A stretch of DNA of 64,000 nucleotides from Paracoccus sp. M683 (lineage in GTDB: Bacteria > Pseudomonadota > Alphaproteobacteria > Rhodobacterales > Rhodobacteraceae), in NCBI RefSeq assembly GCF_007096355.1, contig NZ_VKDF01000008.1, positions 1-64,000 on the forward strand, written 5' to 3'. A model generated the notes under the pieces. That model was given only the letters and a program-made list of their open reading frames with translations, did not search any database and was not told the origin of the DNA. Both the position numbers and the translations under genes were made by a program. Shown here one piece after another: positions 17,461-26,633 of this stretch. Every line of letters begins with the position of its first letter. Positions within the stretch are counted from its first letter, which is position 1.

Positions 17461-17657
17461 CTTTCGTGACGTCACGACGCCGCGCTGCGGCATTCGTCGA
17501 ACCGGTCATTGATCCGTCTCGCAGCATTGCCATCCGCTGATTTGAGGGAAGTGGAGCTTTCGGCGGTGCGGTGTGCCCACTTTGGCATGATGCTCTCAAG
17601 CCGCCCTTGCCAAACCATTCGCCTCGCGGTATTCCATTGGAGCACCGAGGGGCCATG

Positions 17658-17933
17658 ATGAGCGTTCAAAAGCAGTCCGTCAGCTTTACCGATATAGCCT
17701 TTGCCTTTGCAAAAGAGCTGGTAGAGGCCGGCGAGTATCCCAACGTGAGCGCGGCGGTTTCGGGGGAGCTGGTAAAGGCCAAGGCAGGGCGAGAGCGCGA
17801 AAGGCTGGTTCTTGAGGCGGAACTGGTGCGCCGCTTGGCATTGCCGCTCGATCAGTGGGAACCGATTGGGGATGCCTCAAAGGTCACAGCAGGGGCGCGG
17901 GCCCATCTGGCGGCGATGGCACGCAAAATCTGA
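17658..17933 (+). CDS. ParD-family antitoxin
   Basis: A 91-residue antitoxin. The N-terminus reads as a ribbon-helix-helix (SVSFTDIAFAFAKELVEAGEYPNVSAAVSGEL), and the C-terminus is the acidic and helical toxin-binding tail. GAGGGG precedes two adjacent ATG codons; the second (17658) has the better spacing. The stop overlaps the toxin start (TGATG). By family it should bind its own promoter and neutralise the ParE-like toxin. Confidence 0.8.
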   Translation: MSVQKQSVSFTDIAFAFAKELVEAGEYPNVSAAVSGELVKAKAGRERERLVLEAELVRRLALPLDQWEPIGDASKVTAGARAHLAAMARKI

Positions 17934-18265
17934 TGCGCTTTGTTCGGCACCCGTTTTTCGAACGGGATCTGATCGGCATCGTCGACCATATCGTCAACGT
18001 AACCCAAGGCGACGTCAACGCTGCTCTGCGAAGGCTGGACGAGGTCGACGCAATGCTGGAAGCGATCAAAGACAATCCTGCATCCGGCGTCCGTCTTGGC
18101 GGAGCGCTTGATGGGTGGCTGGTGCGCCATGGTGGCGCCGGGCACCGCCTGACGATCGTGTTCCGGCCGGATCTTGCGGCAGGACGGATCTATCTCGCCC
18201 TCGCGGCATTCGGAGGGCGGGACTGGATGACGTTGGCGCCGACCCGGAACACGTTCTCGGAATAG
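17933..18265 (+). CDS. ParE/RelE-family toxin
   Basis: A 110-residue toxin of the RelE/ParE superfamily: MRFVRHPFFERDLIGIVDHI at the start, an internal LDEVDAMLEAIKDNPASG helix pair, then RLGGALDGWLVRHGGAGHRLTIVFRP strands (split by normal family insertions). ParE toxins block DNA gyrase. It is the second gene of the pair and starts in overlap with the antitoxin. The unit sits beside a recombinase gene, as is typical of mobile DNA. Confidence 0.78.
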   Translation: MRFVRHPFFERDLIGIVDHIVNVTQGDVNAALRRLDEVDAMLEAIKDNPASGVRLGGALDGWLVRHGGAGHRLTIVFRPDLAAGRIYLALAAFGGRDWMTLAPTRNTFSE

Positions 18266-18338
18266 GCGTCCTGTGATAGGCTGGCTTGTCGGCAAGATGC
18301 TGACGATGGGTGGCGCGCGGCGGATCGGAGGATGTGTC

Positions 18339-18498
18339 ATGACCACCGACAACTTGCCCGCAATACGCGCCTGCCGTCCGGCCTGGAACAAGGGCCGCAT
18401 CGTCGGCCAGAAGCGACCGTTGCTGCCAAAGCATGTCTGGGCGATCAGGGTCCGGCTCGAAATCGCCACCAATGTCCGCGACCTGGCGCTGTTCAACC
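18339..18498 (+). pseudogene. Tyrosine recombinase, 5' part (split by IS66)
   Basis: The ATG at 18339 has GGAGG 7 nt upstream. The frame encodes MTTDNLPAIRACRPAWNKG...LLPKHVWAIRVRLEIATNVRDLALFN, then is interrupted by IS66 at 18499. The protein resumes at 21014 after the element (FNLAIDSKLRGCDLVRLKV). This family of short integrases of about 210 residues is common in alphaproteobacteria, with this N-terminal half binding DNA. Confidence 0.85.
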
Positions 18499-18527
18499 GT
18501 AAGCGGTGCGCGAACCCCGTCTGTGTT

Positions 18528-20099
18528 TCAGGTTGACGGCTTTTGGAAGGCCCAAGGCATGAGGTCGTCGATGCGCGACACGGGGTGGCCGTTGGCGATG
18601 GCGGTCAGTGTTGCGCGCAGGTAGGCGTAGGGATCGACCGCGTTCAGTTTGCAGGTCTCAATGAGTGAGGCCATGCGGGCCCAGGTTCGGCCGCCCTCAT
18701 CATGACCGGCGAAGAGTGCGTTTTTGCGATTGAGGGTTATGGGCCGGATGGTGTTTTCGACCGGGTTGGTGTCCATCTCGACGCGGCCGTCGGTCAGGAA
18801 GATTTGCAGGCCATCCCAGTGCCGATGGATATAGCCGAGCTTCTCGCCAAGGCGGGATTTGGTGGAGATCCGACTGCGCTGGTGGGTCAGCCAAAGGCGG
18901 AAGTCGGCAATCAGCGGCGCGGATTGCGCTTGGCGGGCGGCGAGGCGCTCCTCGGGTGAGCGGCCCCGGACGGTGGCTTCGATCTTGTAGATCTGGGCGA
19001 TGCGGCGCAGGCCTTCGGCGGCGATCTCGGAGCCGTCCTTTTGATAGATGTCATGCAGCTTGCGCCGGGAGTGGGCCCAGCAATAGGCCAGCGTCAGCGG
19101 CGTGCCGCCCACGCGCTTTGGTTCGGCCAGGGCGTCATAGCCGGTGTAACCGTCGACCTGCAGAATGCCCTCGAAGCCCGTCAGGATGTCCATCGCATGG
19201 CGGCCATGACGACCGGGCGCATAGGAGAAGACGACGGCGGGCGGATCGCCGCCACCCCACCCACGATCATCGCGGGTCACCGCCCAGAGGTAGCCGGTTT
19301 TGGTCTTGCCCGCCTTGGGGTCGAGCACCGGCGCCCGGGTCTCGTCCATGAACAGGCGGCCGGATCGTTTGAGGTGGACCAGCATGCGGTCGACGACCGG
19401 AGCCAGATGATAAGCCGCCACGCCACACCAGCTTGCCAAGGTGGAGCGGTCCAGCTCCACACCGCCCCGTCCATAGATCTGGCACTGGCGATAAAGCGGC
19501 AAGTGGTCGGCATATTTGGAGACCGCGACATGGGCGAGCGTGCCCTCGGTCGGCAGCCCGCCTTCGATCAGCCAGTTGGGCGTGTCCGCCTGCACAACAC
19601 CCGCGTCGCAACGGCGACAGGCGTAGCGGGGGCGAACGGTGACGATCACCTGGAAGCGGGCGGGAACGATGTCGAGCCGTTCCGCGCGGTCTTCGCCAAT
19701 CTTCACCATATCGGTGCAGCCGCAGGAACAGATCTTCTGCGGGGGTTCTATCACCTGCTCGATGCGCGGCAGGTGGTCTGGCAGATGGCCAAGGTTGCGA
19801 TTGGCCGCGAGGCGTCTTGTCTTGCCATCGGCGTTGCGTTCGACCAGCGCATCCCGCGCGGCCTCGGCTTCGGCGACCACCGTTTCCAGATCCTCAAAAG
19901 CCAGTTGACGCGCATCGGGGGGCAGCAGTTGCTCGGACCGCTTGCCATAAAGCGCATGGCGCAGCTCGGCGATGAGGTAATCCTGACGTTCGGTCTGCGC
20001 CTCAAGCACTGCGACCTTGGCCTGCATGGCCGCAAACGCCTCACGCACGGCGGGCGGAAGGCTGTCCAGATCAAAGGGGAGCTCGGCGGGTGCAGACAT
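18528..20099 (-). CDS. tnpC: IS66 transposase TnpC
   Basis: A 523-residue IS66 transposase: N-terminal leucine-zipper segment (AMQAKVAVLEAQTERQDYLIAELRHALYGKRSEQ region), a zinc-binding CSCGCTDM / YACRRCDAGV segment, then the DDE core with FMDETRAPVLDP, LQVDGYTGYDAL and MDTNPVENTIRPITLNRKNALFAG. It seems complete, and ends 29 nt inside the element. Confidence 0.93.
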   Translation of the reverse strand: MSAPAELPFDLDSLPPAVREAFAAMQAKVAVLEAQTERQDYLIAELRHALYGKRSEQLLPPDARQLAFEDLETVVAEAEAARDALVERNADGKTRRLAANRNLGHLPDHLPRIEQVIEPPQKICSCGCTDMVKIGEDRAERLDIVPARFQVIVTVRPRYACRRCDAGVVQADTPNWLIEGGLPTEGTLAHVAVSKYADHLPLYRQCQIYGRGGVELDRSTLASWCGVAAYHLAPVVDRMLVHLKRSGRLFMDETRAPVLDPKAGKTKTGYLWAVTRDDRGWGGGDPPAVVFSYAPGRHGRHAMDILTGFEGILQVDGYTGYDALAEPKRVGGTPLTLAYCWAHSRRKLHDIYQKDGSEIAAEGLRRIAQIYKIEATVRGRSPEERLAARQAQSAPLIADFRLWLTHQRSRISTKSRLGEKLGYIHRHWDGLQIFLTDGRVEMDTNPVENTIRPITLNRKNALFAGHDEGGRTWARMASLIETCKLNAVDPYAYLRATLTAIANGHPVSRIDDLMPWAFQKPST

Positions 20100-20153
20100 G
20101 GCGATTTATACCGCGTGCCCCCACGATTGCCCATATTTGCAAGGCGATCCGAG

Positions 20154-20507
20154 TCATTCTGTCGCGGGGGGATGCGTCGGTCTGGGCGCATGGATGCGGC
20201 GCCAGTCAAGCCCTGCAAACAGCGCCTCGAACTGCACCCGCGACAGCCGCATGACCCCGTCGCCAACCTTTGGCCAGGCAAAGCCGCCCTGTTCCAGCCG
20301 CTTGTAGATCATCACGATCCCACTGCCGTCCCAGAACAGAACCTTGATCCTGTCGCCACGTTTGGACCTGAAGACAACCATCACCCCAGCCCTGGGCGCA
20401 AAACCCAGCTCGGCATGCGCCATGGCCGCCAGCCCGTCATGTCCCTTGCGGAAGTCCACAGGCTTGGTTGCAATCACGATCCGGACGGCCTGATCCGGAA
20501 AGATCAC
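20154..20507 (-). CDS. tnpB: IS66 Orf2 protein TnpB
   Basis: A 117-residue TnpB with the family signatures PVDFRKGHDGLAAM, VFRSKRGDRIKVLFWDGSG and YKRLEQGGFAWP. The GTG start at 20507 overlaps the tnpA stop (GTGA), as in other IS66 elements. Confidence 0.92.
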   Translation of the reverse strand: MIFPDQAVRIVIATKPVDFRKGHDGLAAMAHAELGFAPRAGVMVVFRSKRGDRIKVLFWDGSGIVMIYKRLEQGGFAWPKVGDGVMRLSRVQFEALFAGLDWRRIHAPRPTHPPATE

Positions 20508-20929
20508 AGCACCTTCCTCAGCGCCGCCGCCAAGGCCGCCGCGCGGTCTGGACTGCAATCCGGCATCACATGCAGAACGGCCCCACAGATCTCGACCCTG
20601 ATCACGCCCGTATCGGCCGACGCGGCAGCCGCAGCAGCATCAGCCAATGGCTCGATCACCAGCGGCACGAAGGTCGGGGCCACATCGACCGGCACCACCA
20701 GTTCCCCTTTGCGCGCCTGACCACGCCATCCCGAAAGGTGCCGGGCAATCAACCCATACTTCGCCGCAACATCGCAGACCCGCGCGCCAGGCTGAAAACT
20801 CTCGGCCACAATCCGCGCCTTGAGATCATCCGGCCATCGCCGCCGCCCGGTCGGACCATCAAGGATCTCGATCCGCGAAACTCCCTTCGACCCACGCACC
20901 TCCATCCGGTGCTCGTTTTGGTGCTCCAC
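20504..20929 (-). CDS. tnpA: IS66 accessory protein TnpA
   Basis: A 141-residue TnpA with a helix-turn-helix (RRRWPDDLKARIVAESF, GARVCDVAAKYGL, RHLSGWR) and an Ala-rich linker before a small C-terminal domain. It is the first gene of the IS66 operon. Confidence 0.9.
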   Translation of the reverse strand: MEHQNEHRMEVRGSKGVSRIEILDGPTGRRRWPDDLKARIVAESFQPGARVCDVAAKYGLIARHLSGWRGQARKGELVVPVDVAPTFVPLVIEPLADAAAAAASADTGVIRVEICGAVLHVMPDCSPDRAAALAAALRKVL

Positions 20930-21013
20930 GGCAAGCCTCCCGCAAACTCAGTTGCAGGACGGCATGCCCGATACAGCATCAGGCCGAAACCACGGGGCTG
21001 GCGAACCGCTTAC

Positions 21014-21494
21014 GTTCAACCTCGCCATCGACAGCAAATTGCGGGGCTGTGATCTCGTGAGGCTCAAGGTTGCTGATGTTTACGCGGCCGGCCAGGTCAA
21101 GGAGCGGGCCTCGATCATCCAGAGCAAGACCCGGAAACCGGTTCGCTTCGAGATCACCGAGGGAACGCGCAAATCGATTGTGGCCTGGCTCGATAACCCG
21201 CTGATGATCGGATCGGAACATCTGTGGCCGGGCCGCTTCCACGAGAGGCTGCACATCTCGACCCGTCAGTATGCCCGGCTGGTCCGCGATTGGGTCACAT
21301 CGATAGGGTTGGAGCCGACTTCCTATGGCACCCATACGATGCGCCGGACCAAGGTCGCGCAGATCTACCGCAAGACCGGCAATCTCCGCGCCGTGCAATT
21401 GTTGCTCGGTCACACCAAGATGGACAGCACGGTGCGATATCTCGGCGTCGAACTGGAAGACGCGCTCGCAATCGCTGAAGCCGTAGAAATCTGA
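21014..21494 (+). pseudogene. Tyrosine recombinase, 3' catalytic part (split by IS66)
   Basis: Continuation of the gene starting at 18339. It contains the catalytic residues of a phage-type integrase: LRGCDLVRLKVADV (first Arg), THTMRRTKVAQIYRKTG (HxxR) and LLGHTKMDSTVRYLG (final Tyr). Removing IS66 and one copy of GTTCAACC restores a single frame of about 210 codons. It was probably the integrase of an element that included the ParDE pair. Confidence 0.85.
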
Positions 21495-21801
21495 AGCGAG
21501 GGGTCGCCTTGACAAGGGCGGCCCTTTGCGGACGGCCGAGCCTCGCCGATGCTGCGCGGCGGCATTCCCAGAAGCGGCCATTCGACATGGGGAGCAGCAT
21601 CTCGAGCTGCAGAGCGTCCGCGATGAGGGATGGAGCGGTCGGTCGATCGAGGGAAGTTGGTGGTCGCCACAGTTGCGAAACGCGAAGTACTAGCTGCGGA
21701 GACGGACATTCGCATGGATGGTCAGAGCTAACGCTAGAGGACACAAGCAGGGCATTGCTTTCGATAGTTGGGCGCGACACAATGTATCAACTCAGATAGT
21801 C
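21495..21801. other. Intergenic stretch without a recognised gene
   Basis: About 300 bases between the recombinase stop and the large STAND-type gene. Base composition changes from GC-rich to AT-richer inside it. A gcggagacggacattcgc motif occurs at about 21696-21713. I see no clear promoter, RNA gene or terminator. The first in-frame ATG of the next gene could be as early as 21718. Confidence 0.4.
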
Positions 21802-24800
21802 ATGAAGGCCAAAATGATCATTAAAGATCCGTCTTTAGTTGAGAATTTTCTATCGATCATTCGAGAGCAGCATAAAACCGGTGTCACGATTCGTGAGCCT
21901 TTGACGATGGGGAAGTCCGGCGCTTTCGTGGCCATAGTGGAATGTACAGGCGCCCTAGATGGAATACACATCTTGAAAGTCGACGTTCTTCCGACTGAAT
22001 GGGATGGGGAGGGCAAACGACACAGGAAAGCTATCGCCGATGGAGCATTTTCAGGAAAACTTCCTCAGCTTGCATTGAGCCTAGAAGCGGACAGCCATTA
22101 TTGTATGTTGATCAAATTGGCTGGCCAGTCCCGCATTATGTGGCGACCACTGGTTACTGATCACAAGCTGTTTCGTTCTGCCTATACGGAGTTTTCAAAA
22201 GTATCTTGGACACCGGCCTCATTTACCTTTGGCGACCAACAGACGATCGGTGAAGCGATCACAGCCCTTTTGGGGTACAAGCTATCTGTTGATCAGGGGG
22301 GGCGAATTCGCGCGCATACTTCGGAATTTATTTCTCCGGATATAGTTGATGAATCTCTGTTCATTCTTCATGGGAAAGTTTTGCCGAATCCGGTTGCCTT
22401 CGCCAAATCCGATCCGACTCGAACGGTGATCCGACCGCTCTTTGGCCCAACACATGGAGACTGTCATAGTCAAAATTTGTTTGTAAAAGCCGGTGAGAAT
22501 GGCATTGTGCAAGACATAAATCTCATCGATTTCGCAACCTACCAATCTAGTGGATTCGTGTTTTTCGACCATGCTTATTTGGAGCTCGCAACCCTTCTGC
22601 GAACCTTCGACGGCCTTGGATTGGCACGCTGGCACAAGTTGGCCGAGGCGTTAGCCGAAGAGAAGGAAGTGGCCCAAATTGATCCCGGCGAGCGGGGTTG
22701 GCTCCAAGACATTTTGACTGCCCGGAAGACTACTACCGACCTCGCCTTCGAACAGTACCCGGATCGGCAGGATGATCTTAAGCTGCAGATGACTCTAGCG
22801 CAGGTTGGAGCCGGCTTGGCTTTTCTGCACAAGCTTCCTCGTGGCGGCAGCGGTTCGGGTGGACTTACTGCTTCGCAGTACAGCCTGAGCTTTGTTTGGG
22901 CAGCAGTCTTCCTCAAACAACTCTTCGACATGATTGGCAAAGAAGTGACGGGCTTGTTTCCCCGCGATACGGCGATCCCTTGGCCGAATAACCCGATACA
23001 AACTCCAAGTCCTGAGCCTCTATCATCCGAGCTTACTCTGCGATTTGACAATTCCGGCTTCAACATCCTCATTCTGGGTGCTGAACTCGATACGGTGCCT
23101 CCAGATATCGCGAGCGCGCCTTGGTCTTTGGTGGTCGATTTCCGAACGTTGGCCCCGACCGAAGGCGAGCAGCAGGCGAACTCCAGAGTGCCCCGTCAGT
23201 GCTGGCCTGGTCAACAGACACCGGATCTAAAAATTCTACAGCGCGGGTGCATTTGGTATTTCGCTAACGGGCGGAAGGACATTTCTGGTGTCGCTCCTAC
23301 TGCTTCCACGACCGACTGGCGGAGAGCATACAAGCGTGATCTCGACCATTTGCTGGACGAAATTGCCAGGCTGCATTCGCCAAATGATGTTCATTGCCTA
23401 GTTCTCGCCAATGGCCTGTCCCAAGACATTACTCGGATGGTGATTGAGAGCATGGATATGGCGTTCCAGGAAACGCTTGCACCTATTAGCGTCGCTTCCG
23501 ACCGACCTGAATTTTTCAAGATTGAAGGAGTTGAAATATCACAACTTCCTTTGGACACGATAATTTCAGACCTTGTTAGCAATCGCGCCGCCTCTCCTCG
23601 GGCGGTCGGCGATGCTCTACTTCCACGGCGAAATGCCGGATCAGTGGGTCTGGTTCCAGCTCCTGCCAATCTGCTTTCTCGTATCGCTCGGGATCTAACC
23701 TTGCTCTACCCCGCAAAGGCTCAAAGCTTTCCGCAAGGTCGTTCGTTCGGTATCGATTTCCGCCGTGGTATGCCGATTGAATGGGCCGAGCTGGCGCAAC
23801 AACTCGACGTGCCGAGGGAAGCCGCGTTTGACGCTTATAGCGCGAAGATCCAAGAAGGACTCGAAGCTTCAAGCAACCGCACTGTCAACCTGTTTCATGA
23901 GCCCAGTTCAGGTGGAACCACGCTCGCTCGACGACTTGCTTGGAGTTTCATGGAGCGCGTGCCAACTGTCATTTTGGACCAAATCAGCCGTGATACATCT
24001 TCGCATCTGAGGGATGTGTTTCAATTTTGCTCGCTACCGGTATTGGTGGTAATGGAGACGTCCATTGTCACAGAGAGCGAGCGCGAGGGCCTCCTTCAGC
24101 AACTTCGAGAAGACAACACTAGGGCAGTGTTCTTGGCTGTTTCTCGATCCATCAAGAAGAGCGATTCCGACGGCGTTCTGTCCGGTAGGCTCAACGATGA
24201 GGAAACCAGCAAGTTCCTGACCGCATATCTTGAGCAAGTAGAAGAGCCCATTAGGCAGATCCAACTTCGGAAGCTCGCAAGCCAGCAGACACCTGACGAA
24301 CAAAAAAGCCCGTTCTTTTTCGGCTTGACGGCATTCGGAGAGGGTTTTCTAGGTGTCCAGAAATTAGTTGAAGATGTAGTTAATAGAGCTAAAAGCGATG
24401 CGGCAATGGAACTTTTGGCCGACCTATCTCTTGTCAGCTACTACTACAGCGAGGGGTTTCCTGAGGCAGAATTCGATGAGCTATGCGATATTCTGAATGA
24501 AGGGGTGGCTCCTGTTGAAGATGATTCACTGTTCTTGCTGCGAACGGGCAGCCACATCCGTGTCTCTCATTCGCTCTTGGCAAGGGAGGTGCTGGCAAGG
24601 CTTGCCAGAAATGAGGATCGGTGGCATGCGGATATTTTACGTTTTTCAACCACTCTTTTATCTCACCTCCATAGACTTCGGAACAACGCTTCGGACAGAG
24701 TCCAGAGAATGGTTCAGTCATTGTTCATCACACGCGATACCGAGAGTGCGATCCTTGCAGACGTTGACATATCCGTTGGTGGGATCGGAAGCCGGAGGTT

Positions 24801-26154
24801 TTCCCAGCTAGTCAATGAAATCGGAAATGCGCAACTAGCCCGAAAGCTCTTTGAGCAAATTATAAGAATCTGGCCGAGAGAGCCACATTATAGCGCGCAC
24901 TTTGCTCGCCATTTGATGTACGAGGACCCCAAGGATATTGATGAAGCGGTGCAGAAAGCAAAGTTCGCTGAACTACTACCGGACGCGGAAAGTGATGCTA
25001 CACTGATTCATGTCGCAGGAATGGCCCATCGGATCCGCATGGAGCAGATCCTTAATGAAGCAATCCAACAGCACATTCCTATGTCCGCAGTAGAAAATGC
25101 AGTTCAGGCCGACTTTTCTGAAGCGATCATGCGGTTCGAGCGGTCTACACGGATCAAGACATCGAATGAGCATGGTTTGGTTGCGACCATTCAGACGATC
25201 TCGATTCTACTTCGGCGATCGATGCATCTTTCCGGTGTTAATAATTTCTCGACCTTCCTGACTACGCGTCCTTCAGGCTTCTACATGGATGCTCTCTCTC
25301 TTGCAGAAGAGAGTATCGATCTATTGAGAAATCGGCCGAGGATATCAATCCGCGCCGAAAAAACCATCGCCGAATGGCACAATGTCTACGGTAACACAGA
25401 TAGGGTGGTTTCGGACCTTAGGGCATTGGCGGTTCGTCACGAAGACCTTGACGTGCGTCGCGCATTGTGTGCCGCGATGATCGCGCGTGCGAAGCACAAA
25501 TGGCGATCAATGAACCAAAGTGATCTTCGTACAGTTGCGTTAATGATGGAAAAGAATATTAATCAAAAAGGGGTTCGCGATGGGGACATTCGACGTTGGT
25601 TCTCAGCGTATCGCAACCTGAACACGTTCGACGAAACAGTCGCGACTCAACGGCTGATCGATTGGCATGGCATTAGTCCAAACTCCGTTGAGCCGGCATA
25701 CTACCTGTTTGCTCTATACGTCTTACGTTTCCTGAGCTCCCAAGGCTCGCGAGAATCACTGGCGACTGAAGTCATCCGCTGGAACCAAGTTTGCCAGAAC
25801 AACCGACCTTACGGAAGCCGGTCGTGGTCCTACGATTGGCTTGAAAGGGCTGGAAAAAGCTTCAGGCTGGCACATTTCAAGAACGACTTAGATATAGACC
25901 CGCCTTCCATGATCAAAGGGGCAAAGCCAGCAGACCTCGCGAAACTAGAAGCCCAACTAGTGCGCGTGGAGGGCATTTTTCGAGGTTACCTGGGGCCGCA
26001 GTTCGCCAACCTCGATCTGGGATTCAACCTTTTTGCCAAGATCACTCCGCTTGACCGACTGTCAAAAGATGACGAAGGGAAGCGAATTTCTGCATTCATT
26101 TCGTTTTCCTATGACGGGTTGATTGGTTGGGATCCGAAGCTTGTTCAGAGCTAA
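21802..26154 (+). CDS. Large SAMD9-like STAND NTPase with N-terminal APH-like kinase domain, candidate defence protein
   Basis: A protein of about 1450 residues (longer if the ATG at 21718 is used; neither start has a strong ribosome site). Residues 1 to about 370 resemble an aminoglycoside phosphotransferase/choline-kinase fold: ILKVD (possible ATP lysine), THGDCHSQN (catalytic loop HGDxxxxN) and INLIDFATY (metal-binding Asp). An alpha/beta stretch of unclear type follows. At about nt 23902 the P-loop variant EPSSGGTTLARRLAW replaces the classical lysine motif, as in SAMD9-type NTPases, followed by VLVVMETS (Walker B-like). The next 600 residues are helical repeats (TPR-like), and the end (VEGIFRG..., ISFSYDGLIGWDPKL) looks like an OB-fold, again as in SAMD9. 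The gene is clearly AT-richer than its neighbours and lies beside recombinase and IS genes. I infer an anti-phage signal-transduction NTPase whose effector is the kinase domain. Confidence 0.6.
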   Translation: MKAKMIIKDPSLVENFLSIIREQHKTGVTIREPLTMGKSGAFVAIVECTGALDGIHILKVDVLPTEWDGEGKRHRKAIADGAFSGKLPQLALSLEADSHYCMLIKLAGQSRIMWRPLVTDHKLFRSAYTEFSKVSWTPASFTFGDQQTIGEAITALLGYKLSVDQGGRIRAHTSEFISPDIVDESLFILHGKVLPNPVAFAKSDPTRTVIRPLFGPTHGDCHSQNLFVKAGENGIVQDINLIDFATYQSSGFVFFDHAYLELATLLRTFDGLGLARWHKLAEALAEEKEVAQIDPGERGWLQDILTARKTTTDLAFEQYPDRQDDLKLQMTLAQVGAGLAFLHKLPRGGSGSGGLTASQYSLSFVWAAVFLKQLFDMIGKEVTGLFPRDTAIPWPNNPIQTPSPEPLSSELTLRFDNSGFNILILGAELDTVPPDIASAPWSLVVDFRTLAPTEGEQQANSRVPRQCWPGQQTPDLKILQRGCIWYFANGRKDISGVAPTASTTDWRRAYKRDLDHLLDEIARLHSPNDVHCLVLANGLSQDITRMVIESMDMAFQETLAPISVASDRPEFFKIEGVEISQLPLDTIISDLVSNRAASPRAVGDALLPRRNAGSVGLVPAPANLLSRIARDLTLLYPAKAQSFPQGRSFGIDFRRGMPIEWAELAQQLDVPREAAFDAYSAKIQEGLEASSNRTVNLFHEPSSGGTTLARRLAWSFMERVPTVILDQISRDTSSHLRDVFQFCSLPVLVVMETSIVTESEREGLLQQLREDNTRAVFLAVSRSIKKSDSDGVLSGRLNDEETSKFLTAYLEQVEEPIRQIQLRKLASQQTPDEQKSPFFFGLTAFGEGFLGVQKLVEDVVNRAKSDAAMELLADLSLVSYYYSEGFPEAEFDELCDILNEGVAPVEDDSLFLLRTGSHIRVSHSLLAREVLARLARNEDRWHADILRFSTTLLSHLHRLRNNASDRVQRMVQSLFITRDTESAILADVDISVGGIGSRRFSQLVNEIGNAQLARKLFEQIIRIWPREPHYSAHFARHLMYEDPKDIDEAVQKAKFAELLPDAESDATLIHVAGMAHRIRMEQILNEAIQQHIPMSAVENAVQADFSEAIMRFERSTRIKTSNEHGLVATIQTISILLRRSMHLSGVNNFSTFLTTRPSGFYMDALSLAEESIDLLRNRPRISIRAEKTIAEWHNVYGNTDRVVSDLRALAVRHEDLDVRRALCAAMIARAKHKWRSMNQSDLRTVALMMEKNINQKGVRDGDIRRWFSAYRNLNTFDETVATQRLIDWHGISPNSVEPAYYLFALYVLRFLSSQGSRESLATEVIRWNQVCQNNRPYGSRSWSYDWLERAGKSFRLAHFKNDLDIDPPSMIKGAKPADLAKLEAQLVRVEGIFRGYLGPQFANLDLGFNLFAKITPLDRLSKDDEGKRISAFISFSYDGLIGWDPKLVQS

Positions 26155-26633
26155 ATACTCGAACGTTGGAACTGAGCGATGAGATTGAGACTGTGAGGGC
26201 TAACTTCTCCTTTGCCCTCCGCATCGCCCTTTTGAATCTGGCCTAGTCGATCACGGCGGGCGACTGCCCGCTGTGAACTACATTTGCCGAAGACGATCGT
26301 AAATTTGCCGACGTTAGCCTTGGCCTACGATTTGGTGTCTACGGTATACGCGCCCGCCAATGTGCGGCGACCGCTGCCTGCACAATTCTGCCGGTCTGGG
26401 TCAACACTGCGAATGCCCGCTCTCCGCCCGTTACGGGTGTCGGGGAGGCATGATGCCGCGGAGTGTGTGAACGGCCGCTTTCCCAGGTTTGCTGCAGATG
26501 CCATGCTGCGCTGCCGTCAGGCAGCTTCCCGCCCTTTTCGACGCTTTCCCTCTGGCCTCGACGGGATTATTCGGTGCAGATAGTGTCATGAATCATTTCC
26601 TTTTGACCGCAATGAAAACAAATAATTCTTGAC
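26155..26633. other. Intergenic region, partly shared with the region before the second XRE-methyltransferase copy
   Basis: No supported gene. The last 140 bases (from about 26495) are similar to 51675-51808: both contain a gccgtcaggc motif, a cgacgggat motif, tcatttccttttga and ttcttgacatgaa just before the methyltransferase start. The duplication therefore includes the promoter region of that gene. Confidence 0.6.

Larger units (their letters stand above)
18499..21013 (-). mobile_element. IS66-family insertion sequence with 8-bp target duplication
   Basis: A 2515-bp element starting GTAAGCGGTGCGCGAACCCC and ending in the imperfect inverse ...GGCTGGCGAACCGCTTAC. The flanking octamer GTTCAACC occurs on both sides (18491-18498 and 21014-21021), the expected IS66 target duplication. 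It carries tnpA, tnpB and tnpC on the minus strand and splits a tyrosine recombinase gene. The perfect duplication suggests a recent insertion. Confidence 0.95.

Noticed and set aside
19041..20720. Plus-strand frame of 559 codons inside IS66
   Set aside because: Antisense to tnpC and tnpB, whose motifs and overlaps are unambiguous.
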